This document shows positions 49,806 through 58,661 of a stretch of DNA of 64,000 nt, piece by piece (the stretch's first letter is position 1; each line of letters starts with the position of its first letter). A program made the translations under genes and the position numbers. The notes below the pieces were generated by a model. The model did not search any database. It had not been told where the DNA came from and worked only from the letters and a program-made list of their open reading frames with translations. Source of the stretch: Saccharospirillum salsuginis (GTDB lineage Bacteria > Pseudomonadota > Gammaproteobacteria > Pseudomonadales > Natronospirillaceae); contig NZ_BMXR01000004.1 of assembly GCF_014651855.1 (NCBI RefSeq), forward strand, positions 276,880-340,879, written 5' to 3'.

Positions 49806-50308
49806 GAATAGCCCTCCAGCAGCTCGGCCAGGTCTTTCGGGGCGACCGGGCCATAGGTGTCGTCGTCGATCATCATCGCCGGGCCTGAATCACAGGCGCC
49901 GAGGCAGCAGACCGGCAACAGCGTGAAACGGTTGTCCGGCGTGGTCTGCCCGTACTGGATGCCGAGGTGGTCGAACAGCGCATCGCGCAGCATCTCGTAG
50001 TCTGTCAGGTAACAGGAACTGCTGTCGCACACCAGAATGACGTGCCGGCCGACCGGCTGACGGAAGATCAGGCTGTAAAAGGTGGCCACGCCCTCCACCG
50101 CCGCCGGGCCGACGCCCAGTTCGCGCGCGATGGCCGGAATGGCCGCATCCGGCACCCAGCCGTGACGCCGCTGGACGATCTTCAACGCCTCGATGCAGGC
50201 CGCCTGCGGCTGCTCGAAATGCCCCAACTCCGCCTGAATGGCCGCCCGGTCGTCCGGGTGCAGTTCGAAGCCGTCGGTCGCCAGTGTCTTGTCAGCCTGC
50301 TCACTCAT
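49802..50308 (-). CDS. nuoE: NADH-quinone oxidoreductase subunit E
   Basis: A 168-residue thioredoxin-like subunit carrying the N1a [2Fe-2S] cluster: [19 protein letters not shown] and [19 protein letters not shown] supply the four Cys. It follows nuoCD by 15 bp and overlaps nuoF. Confidence 0.96.
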   Translation of the reverse strand: MSEQADKTLATDGFELHPDDRAAIQAELGHFEQPQAACIEALKIVQRRHGWVPDAAIPAIARELGVGPAAVEGVATFYSLIFRQPVGRHVILVCDSSSCYLTDYEMLRDALFDHLGIQYGQTTPDNRFTLLPVCCLGACDSGPAMMIDDDTYGPVAPKDLAELLEGYS

Positions 50309-50323
50309 AATCGATCCATCCGG

Positions 50324-52123
50324 TTAACGGTCCACATCGGCCATGACAAAATCGATACTGCCCAGGTGCGCGATCAGATCCGGTATAAAACCGCCGCGCA
50401 TCACGGACGGGATCTGCTGCAGATGCGGAAAACTCGGCGTGCGGATGCGGGTGCGGTAACTGGTGGTGCCCCCGTCCGACGTCAGGTAATAGCTGTTGAT
50501 GCCCTTGGTCGCCTCGATCATCTGCAGCGACTCGTTCGGTTTCAGGACCGGCCCCCAGGAGACCGACAGGAAATGCGTGATCAGTGTCTCGATGTGCTGC
50601 AGCATCCGCTCGCGCGGCGGTGGCGTGGTCAGCGGGTGGTCCGCCTTGTAATCGCCGGTCGGCATGTGGTTCACGCACTGCTGGATGATGCGCAGGCTCT
50701 GGCGCATCTCCTCGATGCGCAGCATGCCCCGGTCGAACACATCGCCGTTGGAACCGAGCGGCACGTCGAAATCGAAATTCTCGTAACCGCCGTAAGGCCG
50801 CTGCTTGCGCAGATCGAAATTGCACCCGGTCGCGCGCAGGTTCGGCCCGGTGACGCCCCAGTCCAGCGCCTCCTGGGTGGTGTAGGCCGCGATGTGGCGG
50901 GTGCGCTCGCGTACGATGGCGTTGGTCATCATCGTGCTTTCATACTCGTCCAGTCGCTTGGGCATCCAGTCCAGAAAGCCCTGGACCAGTTTTTCCCAGC
51001 CCTTGGGCAGGTCGTGCGCGGTTCCGCCGATGCGGTACCAGGCCGGATGCATCCGGAAGCCGGTGATGCCCTCGATGACCTCGTAGCCCTTCTGCCGGTC
51101 GGTGAAGGTGAAGAACACCGGGCTCATGGCGCCAATGTCCTGCAAATAGGTACCGAGGAACAGCAAATGGCTCGTGATGCGGAACATTTCCGCCATCATC
51201 ACGCGGATGGTCTCGGCGCGTTTCGGTACCGTGATGCCGGCCAGTTTCTCGACCGCCAGCACATACGGCAGGTTGTTCATCACCCCGCCGGTGTAGTCGA
51301 TGCGGTCCGTGTACGGGATGTAACTGTGCCAGGACTGGCGCTCGGCCATTTTCTCCGCGCCGCGGTGGTGGTAGCCGATGTCCGGCACGCAATCGACGAT
51401 TTCCTCGCCGTCCAATTGCAGCACGAGGCGAAACGCCCCGTGCGCCGAAGGGTGGTTCGGGCCCAGGTTCAGGAACATGAACTCGCTGCCGTCGCGCTCA
51501 CGCGCCATGCCCCACTCTTCCGGCACGAACCGCAGTGCCTCCTGCTCTTTATCCTGCCCTTCCACGGTGAGGCTGTACGGGTCGAACTCGGTGGCGCGGG
51601 CTGGGTAATCCTTCCTTAATGGGTGGCCGGTCCAGGTGGGCGGCATGATCAGCCGCGTGAGGTGCGGGTGGTTCTGGAAGGTGATGCCGAACAGATCCCA
51701 GACTTCGCGCTCGTACCAGTTGGCGTTCGGGTAGATAGCGCTGATGGACGGCACCGCCATGTCCCGCTCGTCGATCGGGACCTTGATCATGATGTCGTCG
51801 TTCCGCTCGATGGAGAGCAGATGGTAGAAGACGGTGAAATCCGCCTCCGGCAGGCCATCGCGATGGCTGCGGAAGCGTTCGTCGAGCGCGGAGAGGTCGA
51901 ACAGCATCGAAAACGGCTGTTCCAGATCCCGCAGCCAACCCATCACCGCCGTCAGGATGCCGGGGTTCACCCACACCACCGGCACACCGGTAAGCGTGGG
52001 CTGCACGCACAGCACATCCGGCCCGTAGCGGGCGGTCAACTCGTGAACCAAGGGTGACTCCCCGAGCCCCCGGGTCGACATGGCTTCGACCTGCGAGACG
52101 GTACCCTCTGGGGTCTGACTCAT
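50324..52123 (-). CDS. nuoCD: NADH-quinone oxidoreductase fused subunits C/D
   Basis: A 599-residue fusion: NuoC (residues ~1-190, [20 protein letters not shown]) and NuoD (residues ~200-599, [33 protein letters not shown]). NuoD forms the quinone-binding floor with NuoB. The fusion is typical of many gammaproteobacteria. Confidence 0.97.
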   Translation of the reverse strand: MSQTPEGTVSQVEAMSTRGLGESPLVHELTARYGPDVLCVQPTLTGVPVVWVNPGILTAVMGWLRDLEQPFSMLFDLSALDERFRSHRDGLPEADFTVFYHLLSIERNDDIMIKVPIDERDMAVPSISAIYPNANWYEREVWDLFGITFQNHPHLTRLIMPPTWTGHPLRKDYPARATEFDPYSLTVEGQDKEQEALRFVPEEWGMARERDGSEFMFLNLGPNHPSAHGAFRLVLQLDGEEIVDCVPDIGYHHRGAEKMAERQSWHSYIPYTDRIDYTGGVMNNLPYVLAVEKLAGITVPKRAETIRVMMAEMFRITSHLLFLGTYLQDIGAMSPVFFTFTDRQKGYEVIEGITGFRMHPAWYRIGGTAHDLPKGWEKLVQGFLDWMPKRLDEYESTMMTNAIVRERTRHIAAYTTQEALDWGVTGPNLRATGCNFDLRKQRPYGGYENFDFDVPLGSNGDVFDRGMLRIEEMRQSLRIIQQCVNHMPTGDYKADHPLTTPPPRERMLQHIETLITHFLSVSWGPVLKPNESLQMIEATKGINSYYLTSDGGTTSYRTRIRTPSFPHLQQIPSVMRGGFIPDLIAHLGSIDFVMADVDR

Positions 52124-52174
52124 GATCGTCCGTTCATCCTTACCCTGCCCTGGAGCAGGGACATTGAAGGTCGT

Positions 52175-52855
52175 TCAGAGACTGTCTGGACTGCGTAACT
52201 CAGTAGCCTGAATGCGCCGGTCCCGCAGGGTTTCCCGCTGGGACGGCATGTCGGCCCGATACACGCCCTGGTCTCCCACGACCCAGGACAGCGGGCGCCG
52301 TTCTTCTTGTATGGAATCCTGCAGTAATTGCAGCCCCTGCAGGAAGGCTTCGGGCCGCGGCGGGCAGCCCGGCACGTACACATCGACGGGCAGGAACTTA
52401 TCGACCCCCTGCACCACCGAATAAATGTCGTACATGCCTCCGGAATTCGCGCAGGACCCCATGGAGATGACCCACTTGGGCTCCAGCATCTGGTCGTACA
52501 ATTGTTGGATGACCGGCGCCATTTTGATGAAACAGGTGCCGGCGATGACCATGAAATCCGCCTGGCGCGGAGAGGCGCGGATGACTTCGGACCCGAAACG
52601 GGCGATGTCGTGCGGTGAGGTGAAGGCGGTGGTCATCTCCACGTAGCAGCAGGAAAGACCGAAGTTGTAGGGCCAGAGCGAGTTCTTGCGCCCCCAGTTG
52701 ACCACCGAATTGAGAACGTCTTCCAGCTTGCCGGTGAAGACATTGCGTTCCAGCTGGCGCTTCACCGGGTCTTCCACCCGTTCCCGCTTATCGAGCGGAT
52801 ACCGGGCATTGGCCTCGGCGACAGCGTCGTCGGCTCGTGTCAGAGTGTAACCCAT
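52175..52855 (-). CDS. nuoB: NADH-quinone oxidoreductase subunit B
   Basis: A 226-residue subunit carrying cluster N2, next to the quinone site. Ligands: tandem Cys in [14 protein letters not shown], Cys in [13 protein letters not shown], and Cys in [15 protein letters not shown]. It is unusually separated from nuoA by 344 bp and probably has its own promoter region. Confidence 0.96.
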   Translation of the reverse strand: MGYTLTRADDAVAEANARYPLDKRERVEDPVKRQLERNVFTGKLEDVLNSVVNWGRKNSLWPYNFGLSCCYVEMTTAFTSPHDIARFGSEVIRASPRQADFMVIAGTCFIKMAPVIQQLYDQMLEPKWVISMGSCANSGGMYDIYSVVQGVDKFLPVDVYVPGCPPRPEAFLQGLQLLQDSIQEERRPLSWVVGDQGVYRADMPSQRETLRDRRIQATELRSPDSL

Positions 52856-53199
52856 ACACTTCCTCCCTCGCCTGTGAACGAAAGTCGATCAGACAATGCC
52901 AGTTCTCTGGCGCTTATCCAACCAACGAGGCGCGACCGGGCGCTCTACATCGTTCGAGCCCGTCGCTGGCCCTCCGCATTACCCCCTTGGGGGCAATGTA
53001 ACACCCTGTAAGTGATGGCGTTCCCGTCCAATCTAGCAGCAGGTTGCGGCAAATGCGAATAATCGATCAAAAACCGTTCAAAATCAGCCCCATGGGCACG
53101 CAGACGCCGACCTCGAGTGGAATGACACTGGCGTCACCCTAACGGTAGACCAAACAAGAACAGCCAGACCGACCGCCTGGCTAAAGAGAAAATGGACGA
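52856..53199. promoter_or_regulatory. Long nuoA-nuoB intergenic region
   Basis: No gene is visible in these 344 bp. A hairpin AGCCAG-N9-CTGGCT (53162-53182) follows the nuoA stop and, on the minus strand, is trailed by TTCTTGTTT, a weak terminator. At 53023-53060 lies a 38-bp stretch (CCCGTCCAATCTAGCAGC...AAATGCGAAT) closely resembling one upstream of nuoA at 53666-53703. It looks like a second promoter/leader for nuoB onwards. Confidence 0.5.
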
Positions 53200-53622
53200 T
53201 TAAGACGCGCGAGCGGGAGCCCGCGACGGCTTGGACCGGTTACCCGGCGCCCAATCCAAGGCCCCGACCCGGCTGTCGTACAGCAGACCGACAAGCAGGA
53301 TAAAAATAAAGATCGCCGCCCCCCAGAAACCGCTCCACCCCACCTCGCGGACCGATACCGCCCAGGCGAACAGGAACACGGCTTCGATATCGAAGATGAC
53401 GAACAGCATAGCCACCAGGTAGAACTTCACGGAATAGCGCTGACGGGCACTGCCCGCCCCAAGAATGCCGGATTCGAACGGGATGTTCTTCTCCCGCCCA
53501 CGGCTGCGGCCGCCCAGGAAATGGGACAGCCCGATCATCAGCAGAACCAGGCCGAAGACGGCGACAATGAAAAACCCTGTCGCCCATTGTTGTGCGGAAA
53601 GGGTGATGGCGTCTGTGCTCAT
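53200..53622 (-). CDS. nuoA: NADH-quinone oxidoreductase subunit A
   Basis: A 140-residue membrane subunit with three helices: [40 protein letters not shown] (conserved Asp/Glu), and [25 protein letters not shown] precedes ATG 53622; the longer ORF to 53649 is less likely. First gene of the complex I operon. Confidence 0.95.
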   Translation of the reverse strand: MSTDAITLSAQQWATGFFIVAVFGLVLLMIGLSHFLGGRSRGREKNIPFESGILGAGSARQRYSVKFYLVAMLFVIFDIEAVFLFAWAVSVREVGWSGFWGAAIFIFILLVGLLYDSRVGALDWAPGNRSKPSRAPARAS

Positions 53623-54059
53623 GGTGCCCTCAACTGATCGTGATTCCATGCTTCGAGTGAGGCGTCCCGTTCAAGCTAGCAGCTTGGTTGGGGAAATGCT
53701 AATTGCTGGTGTTAAATCGATTGAGTTGTCTGGATTACATGCTGATCAAAATTCAATCTATGAAGACTCTTGCTGCAAATGATCCCGGATATCCAGCTGG
53801 TTTATAAACAATTAGCAAGAAAAACAGCCTGTTAGGCAACCCCATCGACTCTGTATTAGGTACCCCAACGTCGTTAATATATATGCGGCTCCTAAGCCTT
53901 AAGCCCGGTAGGCTAAACCTGAAGAAGTAGTCTTGATCAAGGTGCCACCGTCAAAATTTAATGAAATCAGTCGTTTATAACCCTCTACCAAGTATGCCAA
54001 TATGAGGTAAACGACGCGTGTGGAAACCATGTACTAAAATCATAAAAGCAGGTCAATAA
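53623..54059. promoter_or_regulatory. Divergent region between nuoA and hsdM
   Basis: 437 bp without a recognisable gene, A+T-richer than the nuo genes, marking the edge of the restriction-modification insertion. It should hold the nuo promoter (the 38-bp motif at 53666-53703 lies 44-81 bp before nuoA) and the hsdM promoter (an A+T-rich TTAATATATATG near 53874-53885 could hold a -10). Specific promoter boxes are uncertain. Confidence 0.4.
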
Positions 54060-56159
54060 TTGAACAAAGAGCAACTAAAACAACTGGAAGACGACCTCTG
54101 GGCCGCCGCAGACAACCTGCGCGCCAATTCCGACCTTAAAGCCTCGGAATACAGCACGCCCGTGCTGGGGCTTATCTTCCTCAAGTTCGCCGATATCAAC
54201 TACCGGCGCCACGAAGAAGCCATTCTCAAGGAATACCAGAAGCTCAAAGGCACGCGCCGGGAGAAATCCCTGAATGAAATCGCCGTGGCTAAGTGTGGCT
54301 TTTACCTGCCCGATCACGCCCGCTACAGCCACCTGCTGAATCTGCCCGAGAGCCAGGACATCGCCAAGGCCATTGAAAAGGCGATGGAGGCCATCGAGGA
54401 GTACAAGCCCGAGCTGCAGGGTAGCCTGCCCAAGGACGAGTATTACCGACTGACCCGCACGCAAGAGACGAAACTGCTGCCCTTCGATCTGCTGCGTCAG
54501 TTCGACAATATCCCAGACGACGCTACCGGCGATGTGTTCGGCCAGATCTATGAGTACTTCCTGGGCAAGTTTGCCCTGTCCGAAGGCCAGGGCGGCGGGG
54601 AGTTCTTTACCCCTCGCTCGGTGGTGCGGCTGATGGTGGAGATCATCGAGCCCCACGGCGGCACCGTGTTCGACCCCGCCTGTGGTTCTGGCGGTATGTT
54701 TGTACAATCGGCGCAGTTTATTGAAAAGCACAAGAAAGAGTACGAAGCCCAGGGCGAAGACACCAGTGTGTTTGTCTCCGGGCAGGAGAAAAGCTCGGAA
54801 ACCGTTAAACTGGCGCGTATGAACCTGGCTGTTAACGGCCTGCGCGGGCAGATTCTGCAGGGCATCTCCTACTACGACGATCACTTCGATTCGTTCGGCA
54901 ACTTTGACTATGTACTGGCCAACCCGCCGTTTAACGTGGATGAAGTGTCGCTCTCCGGCGTGGAAAAAGACCCGCGCTTTAACACCTACGGCATTCCCCG
55001 CAAAAAGACCAAGGCGAAAAAATCCGAACAGGGCAAAGAGACAGTGCCCAACGCCAACTACCTGTGGATCAACCTGTTCGCCACCTCGCTGCGCGAACCG
55101 GATAACAAGCACCCTGGCGGTCGCGCGGCGCTGGTTATGGCCAACTCCGCCTCGGATGCGCGCCACTCCGAGGCGGATATCCGCCAGACCCTGATCGAAA
55201 ACAACCTGATCTACGGCATGCTCACCCTGCCGTCGAACATGTTCTACACCGTCACCCTGCCCGCTACCCTGTGGTTCTTCGACAAGGGCAAGACGGACGA
55301 TCGCATTCTGTTTATCGACGCGCGCAATATCTTTACCCCCATCGACCGTGCCCACCGCGAATTCTCGGAAGAGCAGATCCAGAATATCGCCATGATCAGC
55401 CGCCTGCACAAGGGCCGCAGCGATGAATTCGTGGCACTGGTCGACCGCTATTTCGAGCAGGGCATGGCGCGCCTGGCGGAGAACCAGAAACAGGTGGAGC
55501 CAGTGGCCGAACAACTGCTGGCGGTTCTGGACGATAAGGCTGGTGAACAAGCAGTGACCAGTTTGGTGGACACCTGGAAAGGCCTCGCCCCTCTGCAAAA
55601 AGCCTGGGCCGCCTACCAGAAAAAACACACGGCCAAAGCCACCGCCGACAAAAAGAACCGCGCCCAACACGAGCTGCGCGCCACCTTCGACCCGTTCTTT
55701 AACGCCCTGCACGACAGCCTTAAACAGATCGACAAAGCCGTGCGCCGCCACGAAAAAAACCTGGCGGAAGCCGCCAAACAGGCCGGCAAACGCCAGAGCA
55801 GTGATCGCGCCACTAAGCAACTGAAAACCGCGTTGGAGGAACTGCACAAGGAAGTGAAAAACGCCGAAAGCAGCTTTGGCCATATCCACTGGTTGCAGGA
55901 GCGCTTTCCCGAGGCGAAGTACGAGGATGTCACCGGCTTGTGCAAACTGGCTGATCTAGAGGAAGTAAAAGAGCAGGATTATTCGCTGAATCCGGGGCGC
56001 TATGTGGGTGTAGTGATTGAGGAGGATGGTAAGACGGAGGAGGAGTTCCTAGACGACATCCTTGAATTAAATAAACGACTCACTAATTTGACGTCAGAGG
56101 CTACCAAGCTCAGCAAGGTTATTAATTCCAACATCTCAAAGGTTTGGGAAGGCTCATGA
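54060..56159 (+). CDS. hsdM: Type I restriction-modification methyltransferase subunit HsdM
   Basis: Adenine-N6 methyltransferase subunit of 699 residues. The SAM motif is TVFDPACGSGGMFVQSA (about residue 200) and the catalytic motif is VLANPPFNVDEV (NPPF, about residue 288). An N-terminal helical HsdM_N domain and a long coiled-coil C-terminus (about residues 510-620) complete it. Start is TTG 54060, with AGG upstream. Its stop overlaps the hsdS start (ATGA). Confidence 0.95.
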   Translation: MNKEQLKQLEDDLWAAADNLRANSDLKASEYSTPVLGLIFLKFADINYRRHEEAILKEYQKLKGTRREKSLNEIAVAKCGFYLPDHARYSHLLNLPESQDIAKAIEKAMEAIEEYKPELQGSLPKDEYYRLTRTQETKLLPFDLLRQFDNIPDDATGDVFGQIYEYFLGKFALSEGQGGGEFFTPRSVVRLMVEIIEPHGGTVFDPACGSGGMFVQSAQFIEKHKKEYEAQGEDTSVFVSGQEKSSETVKLARMNLAVNGLRGQILQGISYYDDHFDSFGNFDYVLANPPFNVDEVSLSGVEKDPRFNTYGIPRKKTKAKKSEQGKETVPNANYLWINLFATSLREPDNKHPGGRAALVMANSASDARHSEADIRQTLIENNLIYGMLTLPSNMFYTVTLPATLWFFDKGKTDDRILFIDARNIFTPIDRAHREFSEEQIQNIAMISRLHKGRSDEFVALVDRYFEQGMARLAENQKQVEPVAEQLLAVLDDKAGEQAVTSLVDTWKGLAPLQKAWAAYQKKHTAKATADKKNRAQHELRATFDPFFNALHDSLKQIDKAVRRHEKNLAEAAKQAGKRQSSDRATKQLKTALEELHKEVKNAESSFGHIHWLQERFPEAKYEDVTGLCKLADLEEVKEQDYSLNPGRYVGVVIEEDGKTEEEFLDDILELNKRLTNLTSEATKLSKVINSNISKVWEGS

Positions 56160-57424
56160 GAAATTGGAATGACGTGCCCTTTGTCGATCTGTTGGTCGAA
56201 AGCCGCGATGGTGAGTGGGGAAAGGGGGAGCCTGAAGTAGGCCATACCGAAGCTGTCCTTATTCGAGGTACAGACTTTGCAGGTATAAACGAACCTGATC
56301 AAAACCTGCCCCGTCGATGGATAAAAAACCATTTGGTCGAACGCAAAAAGCTTCAGCCAGGTGATATTGTTTTCGAGATGGCTGGCGGCACTTCCACTCA
56401 ATCGACAGGCAGAAGTGCGCTCCTAAAGAGGGCATTTTTCGACAACAATAGTCCTTTACCTGCTGTCTGCGCCAGTTTTAGTCGTCACTTACGAATAGAT
56501 CAGTCAAAATTCTGCTCAGAATTCGTTTACTACCTCCTGCAAAGTCTACACACATCTGGTTACATGGGTGTATTTCACATCCAACATACCGGTGTCGCGC
56601 GCTTTCAGTACTCATCGTTTAAGAAACATACCGTTCTTAAAATCCCTAACCTACATCATCAACGCAAAATCGCCGCCATATTGACGGCCTACGACGATCT
56701 GATCGAAGTCAACAAGCGTCGCATCGCGCTGTTGGAAAATATGGCCGATGAAATCTATCGTGAATGGTTTGTACGACTGCGGTTTCCTGGTTATCAGAAC
56801 ACCGGTTTTACAAAAGGTGTGCCAAAAGGGTGGGACTTCGTTCCGATACTCGAAGCATCAAGAATCCAATATGGGAAAAACTTACCTACATCTCAGCTTA
56901 TTAGTAATGGGGAGTTCCCTGTATATGGCGCGGCGAAAATCATTGGTCGTTACTCAAAGTTTACCCACGATCATCGCACTATTGCTTTGGGGTGTCGCGG
57001 AAGCGTTGGAGAAGTAAAAATTACACATCCGAAAAGCTACATCACCAATAACTCATTCTCTGTCGAACCACTTGAAAAAACTGGTTTCTTCTGGCTGTAC
57101 CACACTCTCAAGCTACGAGGTTGTAAAGACGTTATCGGAGGATCAGCGCAACCCCAAATAACCCTTGAAGGCATAAAGTCTATCAAACTCTTGATGGCCG
57201 ACGAGGTACTACGAGACAACTTTGAAGAGCTATGTGAACCTATATACGGTCTAAAGTGGCATTTGGATAATCAGTTAGAAGTCCTGACCAAAACCCGCGA
57301 CCTCCTCCTCCCACGCCTGATCACTGGCAAGCTGTCCGTGGAAGACCTGGATATCCAGTTCCCGCCCAGCATGCAGGAAGCTGCGGCTAACCAGGAGTCT
57401 CAGCCGGAGGCCCGCCATGCCTGA
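56156..57424 (+). CDS. hsdS: Type I restriction-modification specificity subunit HsdS
   Basis: A 422-residue protein with two target-recognition domains (about residues 1-150 and 205-345) separated by conserved helices (QRKIAAILTAYDDLIEVNKR and, at the end, LDNQLEVLTKTRDLLLPRLI). It decides the bipartite DNA sequence recognised. Composition within the recognition domains is A+T-richer than in hsdM, as usual for these exchangeable parts. ATG 56156 overlaps the hsdM stop. Confidence 0.93.
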   Translation: MRNWNDVPFVDLLVESRDGEWGKGEPEVGHTEAVLIRGTDFAGINEPDQNLPRRWIKNHLVERKKLQPGDIVFEMAGGTSTQSTGRSALLKRAFFDNNSPLPAVCASFSRHLRIDQSKFCSEFVYYLLQSLHTSGYMGVFHIQHTGVARFQYSSFKKHTVLKIPNLHHQRKIAAILTAYDDLIEVNKRRIALLENMADEIYREWFVRLRFPGYQNTGFTKGVPKGWDFVPILEASRIQYGKNLPTSQLISNGEFPVYGAAKIIGRYSKFTHDHRTIALGCRGSVGEVKITHPKSYITNNSFSVEPLEKTGFFWLYHTLKLRGCKDVIGGSAQPQITLEGIKSIKLLMADEVLRDNFEELCEPIYGLKWHLDNQLEVLTKTRDLLLPRLITGKLSVEDLDIQFPPSMQEAAANQESQPEARHA

Positions 57425-57508
57425 ACCTGCGGCCGATTGTAGCCTAGAACATCGGCAGGCCCCGGTGACTGTTCAAAAAGAGGCAAATCTGAGAAGATGG
57501 TTTATGAA

Positions 57509-57536
57509 CTGCTCAAAATAGCCCAATATTGAGCAG
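57509..57536. promoter_or_regulatory. Palindrome upstream of the fic gene
   Basis: CTGCTCAA and TTGAGCAG form a perfect 8-bp inverted repeat with a 12-base centre, 31 bp before the fic start in the 142-bp hsdS-fic gap. Since the Fic protein has a C-terminal winged HTH, autoregulation through this site is plausible. Confidence 0.5.
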
Positions 57537-57566
57537 GTTTACCGCTAACTCGTAGGAACCGATGCC

Positions 57567-58658
57567 ATGGTGCTGACCATCCGCGAACACTTTCCCCCCC
57601 GGGGGCCGCTGGAGACGCCGGCGGTGCTGCGGGCGCTGGTGGCGGCGCATCGGCATCTGGCGGAGCTAAAAGGTGTGGCGCGCAGCATCCCCAACGAGCG
57701 GCTGCTGGTATCCACCCTGTCGCTGCAGGAGGCGCAAAGCAGCTCGGAAATCGAGAACATCATCACCACTCAGGACGCGCTCTACCGCTATCAGGTACAG
57801 CCCGGCTCGGTGGACCCCGCCAGCAAGGAGGTCGCCTGGTATGCCCAGAGCCTGGAGGTGGGTTTTCGGGCGGTACGCGCTTCCGGGCTGTTGCGCCTGA
57901 GTACCATCCTTGAGGTGCAGGCCACGCTGGAGGGCAATGACGCCGGCTTGCGCCGCACGCCCGGCACGGTGCTGAAGAACGAACGCACTGGCGAGGTGGT
58001 ATTTGAACCGCCCTCGCCCGAGCAACTGCCTGCCCTGATGGAGGAGCTGGTGAGCTGGATCCATGCCGACGAGGGCGAGGGCCTGGACCCGCTGGTGCGA
58101 ATGGCCGTCATGCATCACCAGTTCGAGACCATTCACCCGTTCTATGACGGTAACGGCCGCACCGGGCGCATTCTCAACATCCTGTTTCTGGTGTGCGCCG
58201 GGCTGTTGGACTCGCCTATCCTCTACCTGAGCCGCTACATCAGTCAGACCAAAGTGGGATATTATGCCGAGTTGCAAAAAGTTCGAGACACCGGCGAATG
58301 GGAAGGCTGGCTGCTATACCTGCTGCGCGGCGTGGCAGTGACGGCTCGCCACACCACCGCGCTTGTGGAACAGATCGCCCGCCTGCTGCAAAAACAAAAG
58401 CACGATATTCGCGCCCACTACCGATTTTACAGCCAGGATTTGATCAACAATATTTTTTACCACCCTTATACCAAAGTGGCTTTTATCGAGCACGACCTGG
58501 GCGTATCACGTGCCACCGCTACCCGATATCTGGATGAGCTGGCCAAAGGTGGCATTCTCGACAAACACCGGTTAGGCCGCGAAAACTACTACATCAACAG
58601 GGAGTTGGTGCAACTGCTGTTCAATCTACCTCCCTTGGATATGGAAGGAGCGCCCTGA
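57567..58658 (+). CDS. Fic-family AMP-transferase with winged-helix C-terminus
   Basis: A 363-residue class II Fic protein that should transfer AMP (or another nucleotide moiety) to a target protein. The catalytic motif HPFYDGNGRTGR is at residues 190-201. The inhibitory (S/T)xxxE(G/N) motif is N-terminal at Ser59-Asn64 (SSEIEN). The C-terminal 70 residues form a winged HTH (VAFIEHDLGVSRATATRYLD, then LGRENYYIN). It lies between hsdS and hsdR and ends 3 bp before hsdR, so it is co-expressed with the restriction subunit. Confidence 0.9.
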   Translation: MVLTIREHFPPRGPLETPAVLRALVAAHRHLAELKGVARSIPNERLLVSTLSLQEAQSSSEIENIITTQDALYRYQVQPGSVDPASKEVAWYAQSLEVGFRAVRASGLLRLSTILEVQATLEGNDAGLRRTPGTVLKNERTGEVVFEPPSPEQLPALMEELVSWIHADEGEGLDPLVRMAVMHHQFETIHPFYDGNGRTGRILNILFLVCAGLLDSPILYLSRYISQTKVGYYAELQKVRDTGEWEGWLLYLLRGVAVTARHTTALVEQIARLLQKQKHDIRAHYRFYSQDLINNIFYHPYTKVAFIEHDLGVSRATATRYLDELAKGGILDKHRLGRENYYINRELVQLLFNLPPLDMEGAP

Positions 58659-58661
58659 CCC

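Noticed and set aside
47520..49811. A 763-codon plus-strand frame across nuoG and nuoF
   Set aside because: Antisense to two certain complex I genes and their repeats; composition is that of a shadow frame.
53870..53930. Possible tRNA-like folding around the CCTAAGCCTTAAGCCCGGTAGGC stretch
   Set aside because: No cloverleaf with T-arm and acceptor stem could be formed by eye.
54075..55889. A 604-codon minus-strand frame under hsdM
   Set aside because: Mirror of a coding region with strong codon bias; translation has no recognisable domain.
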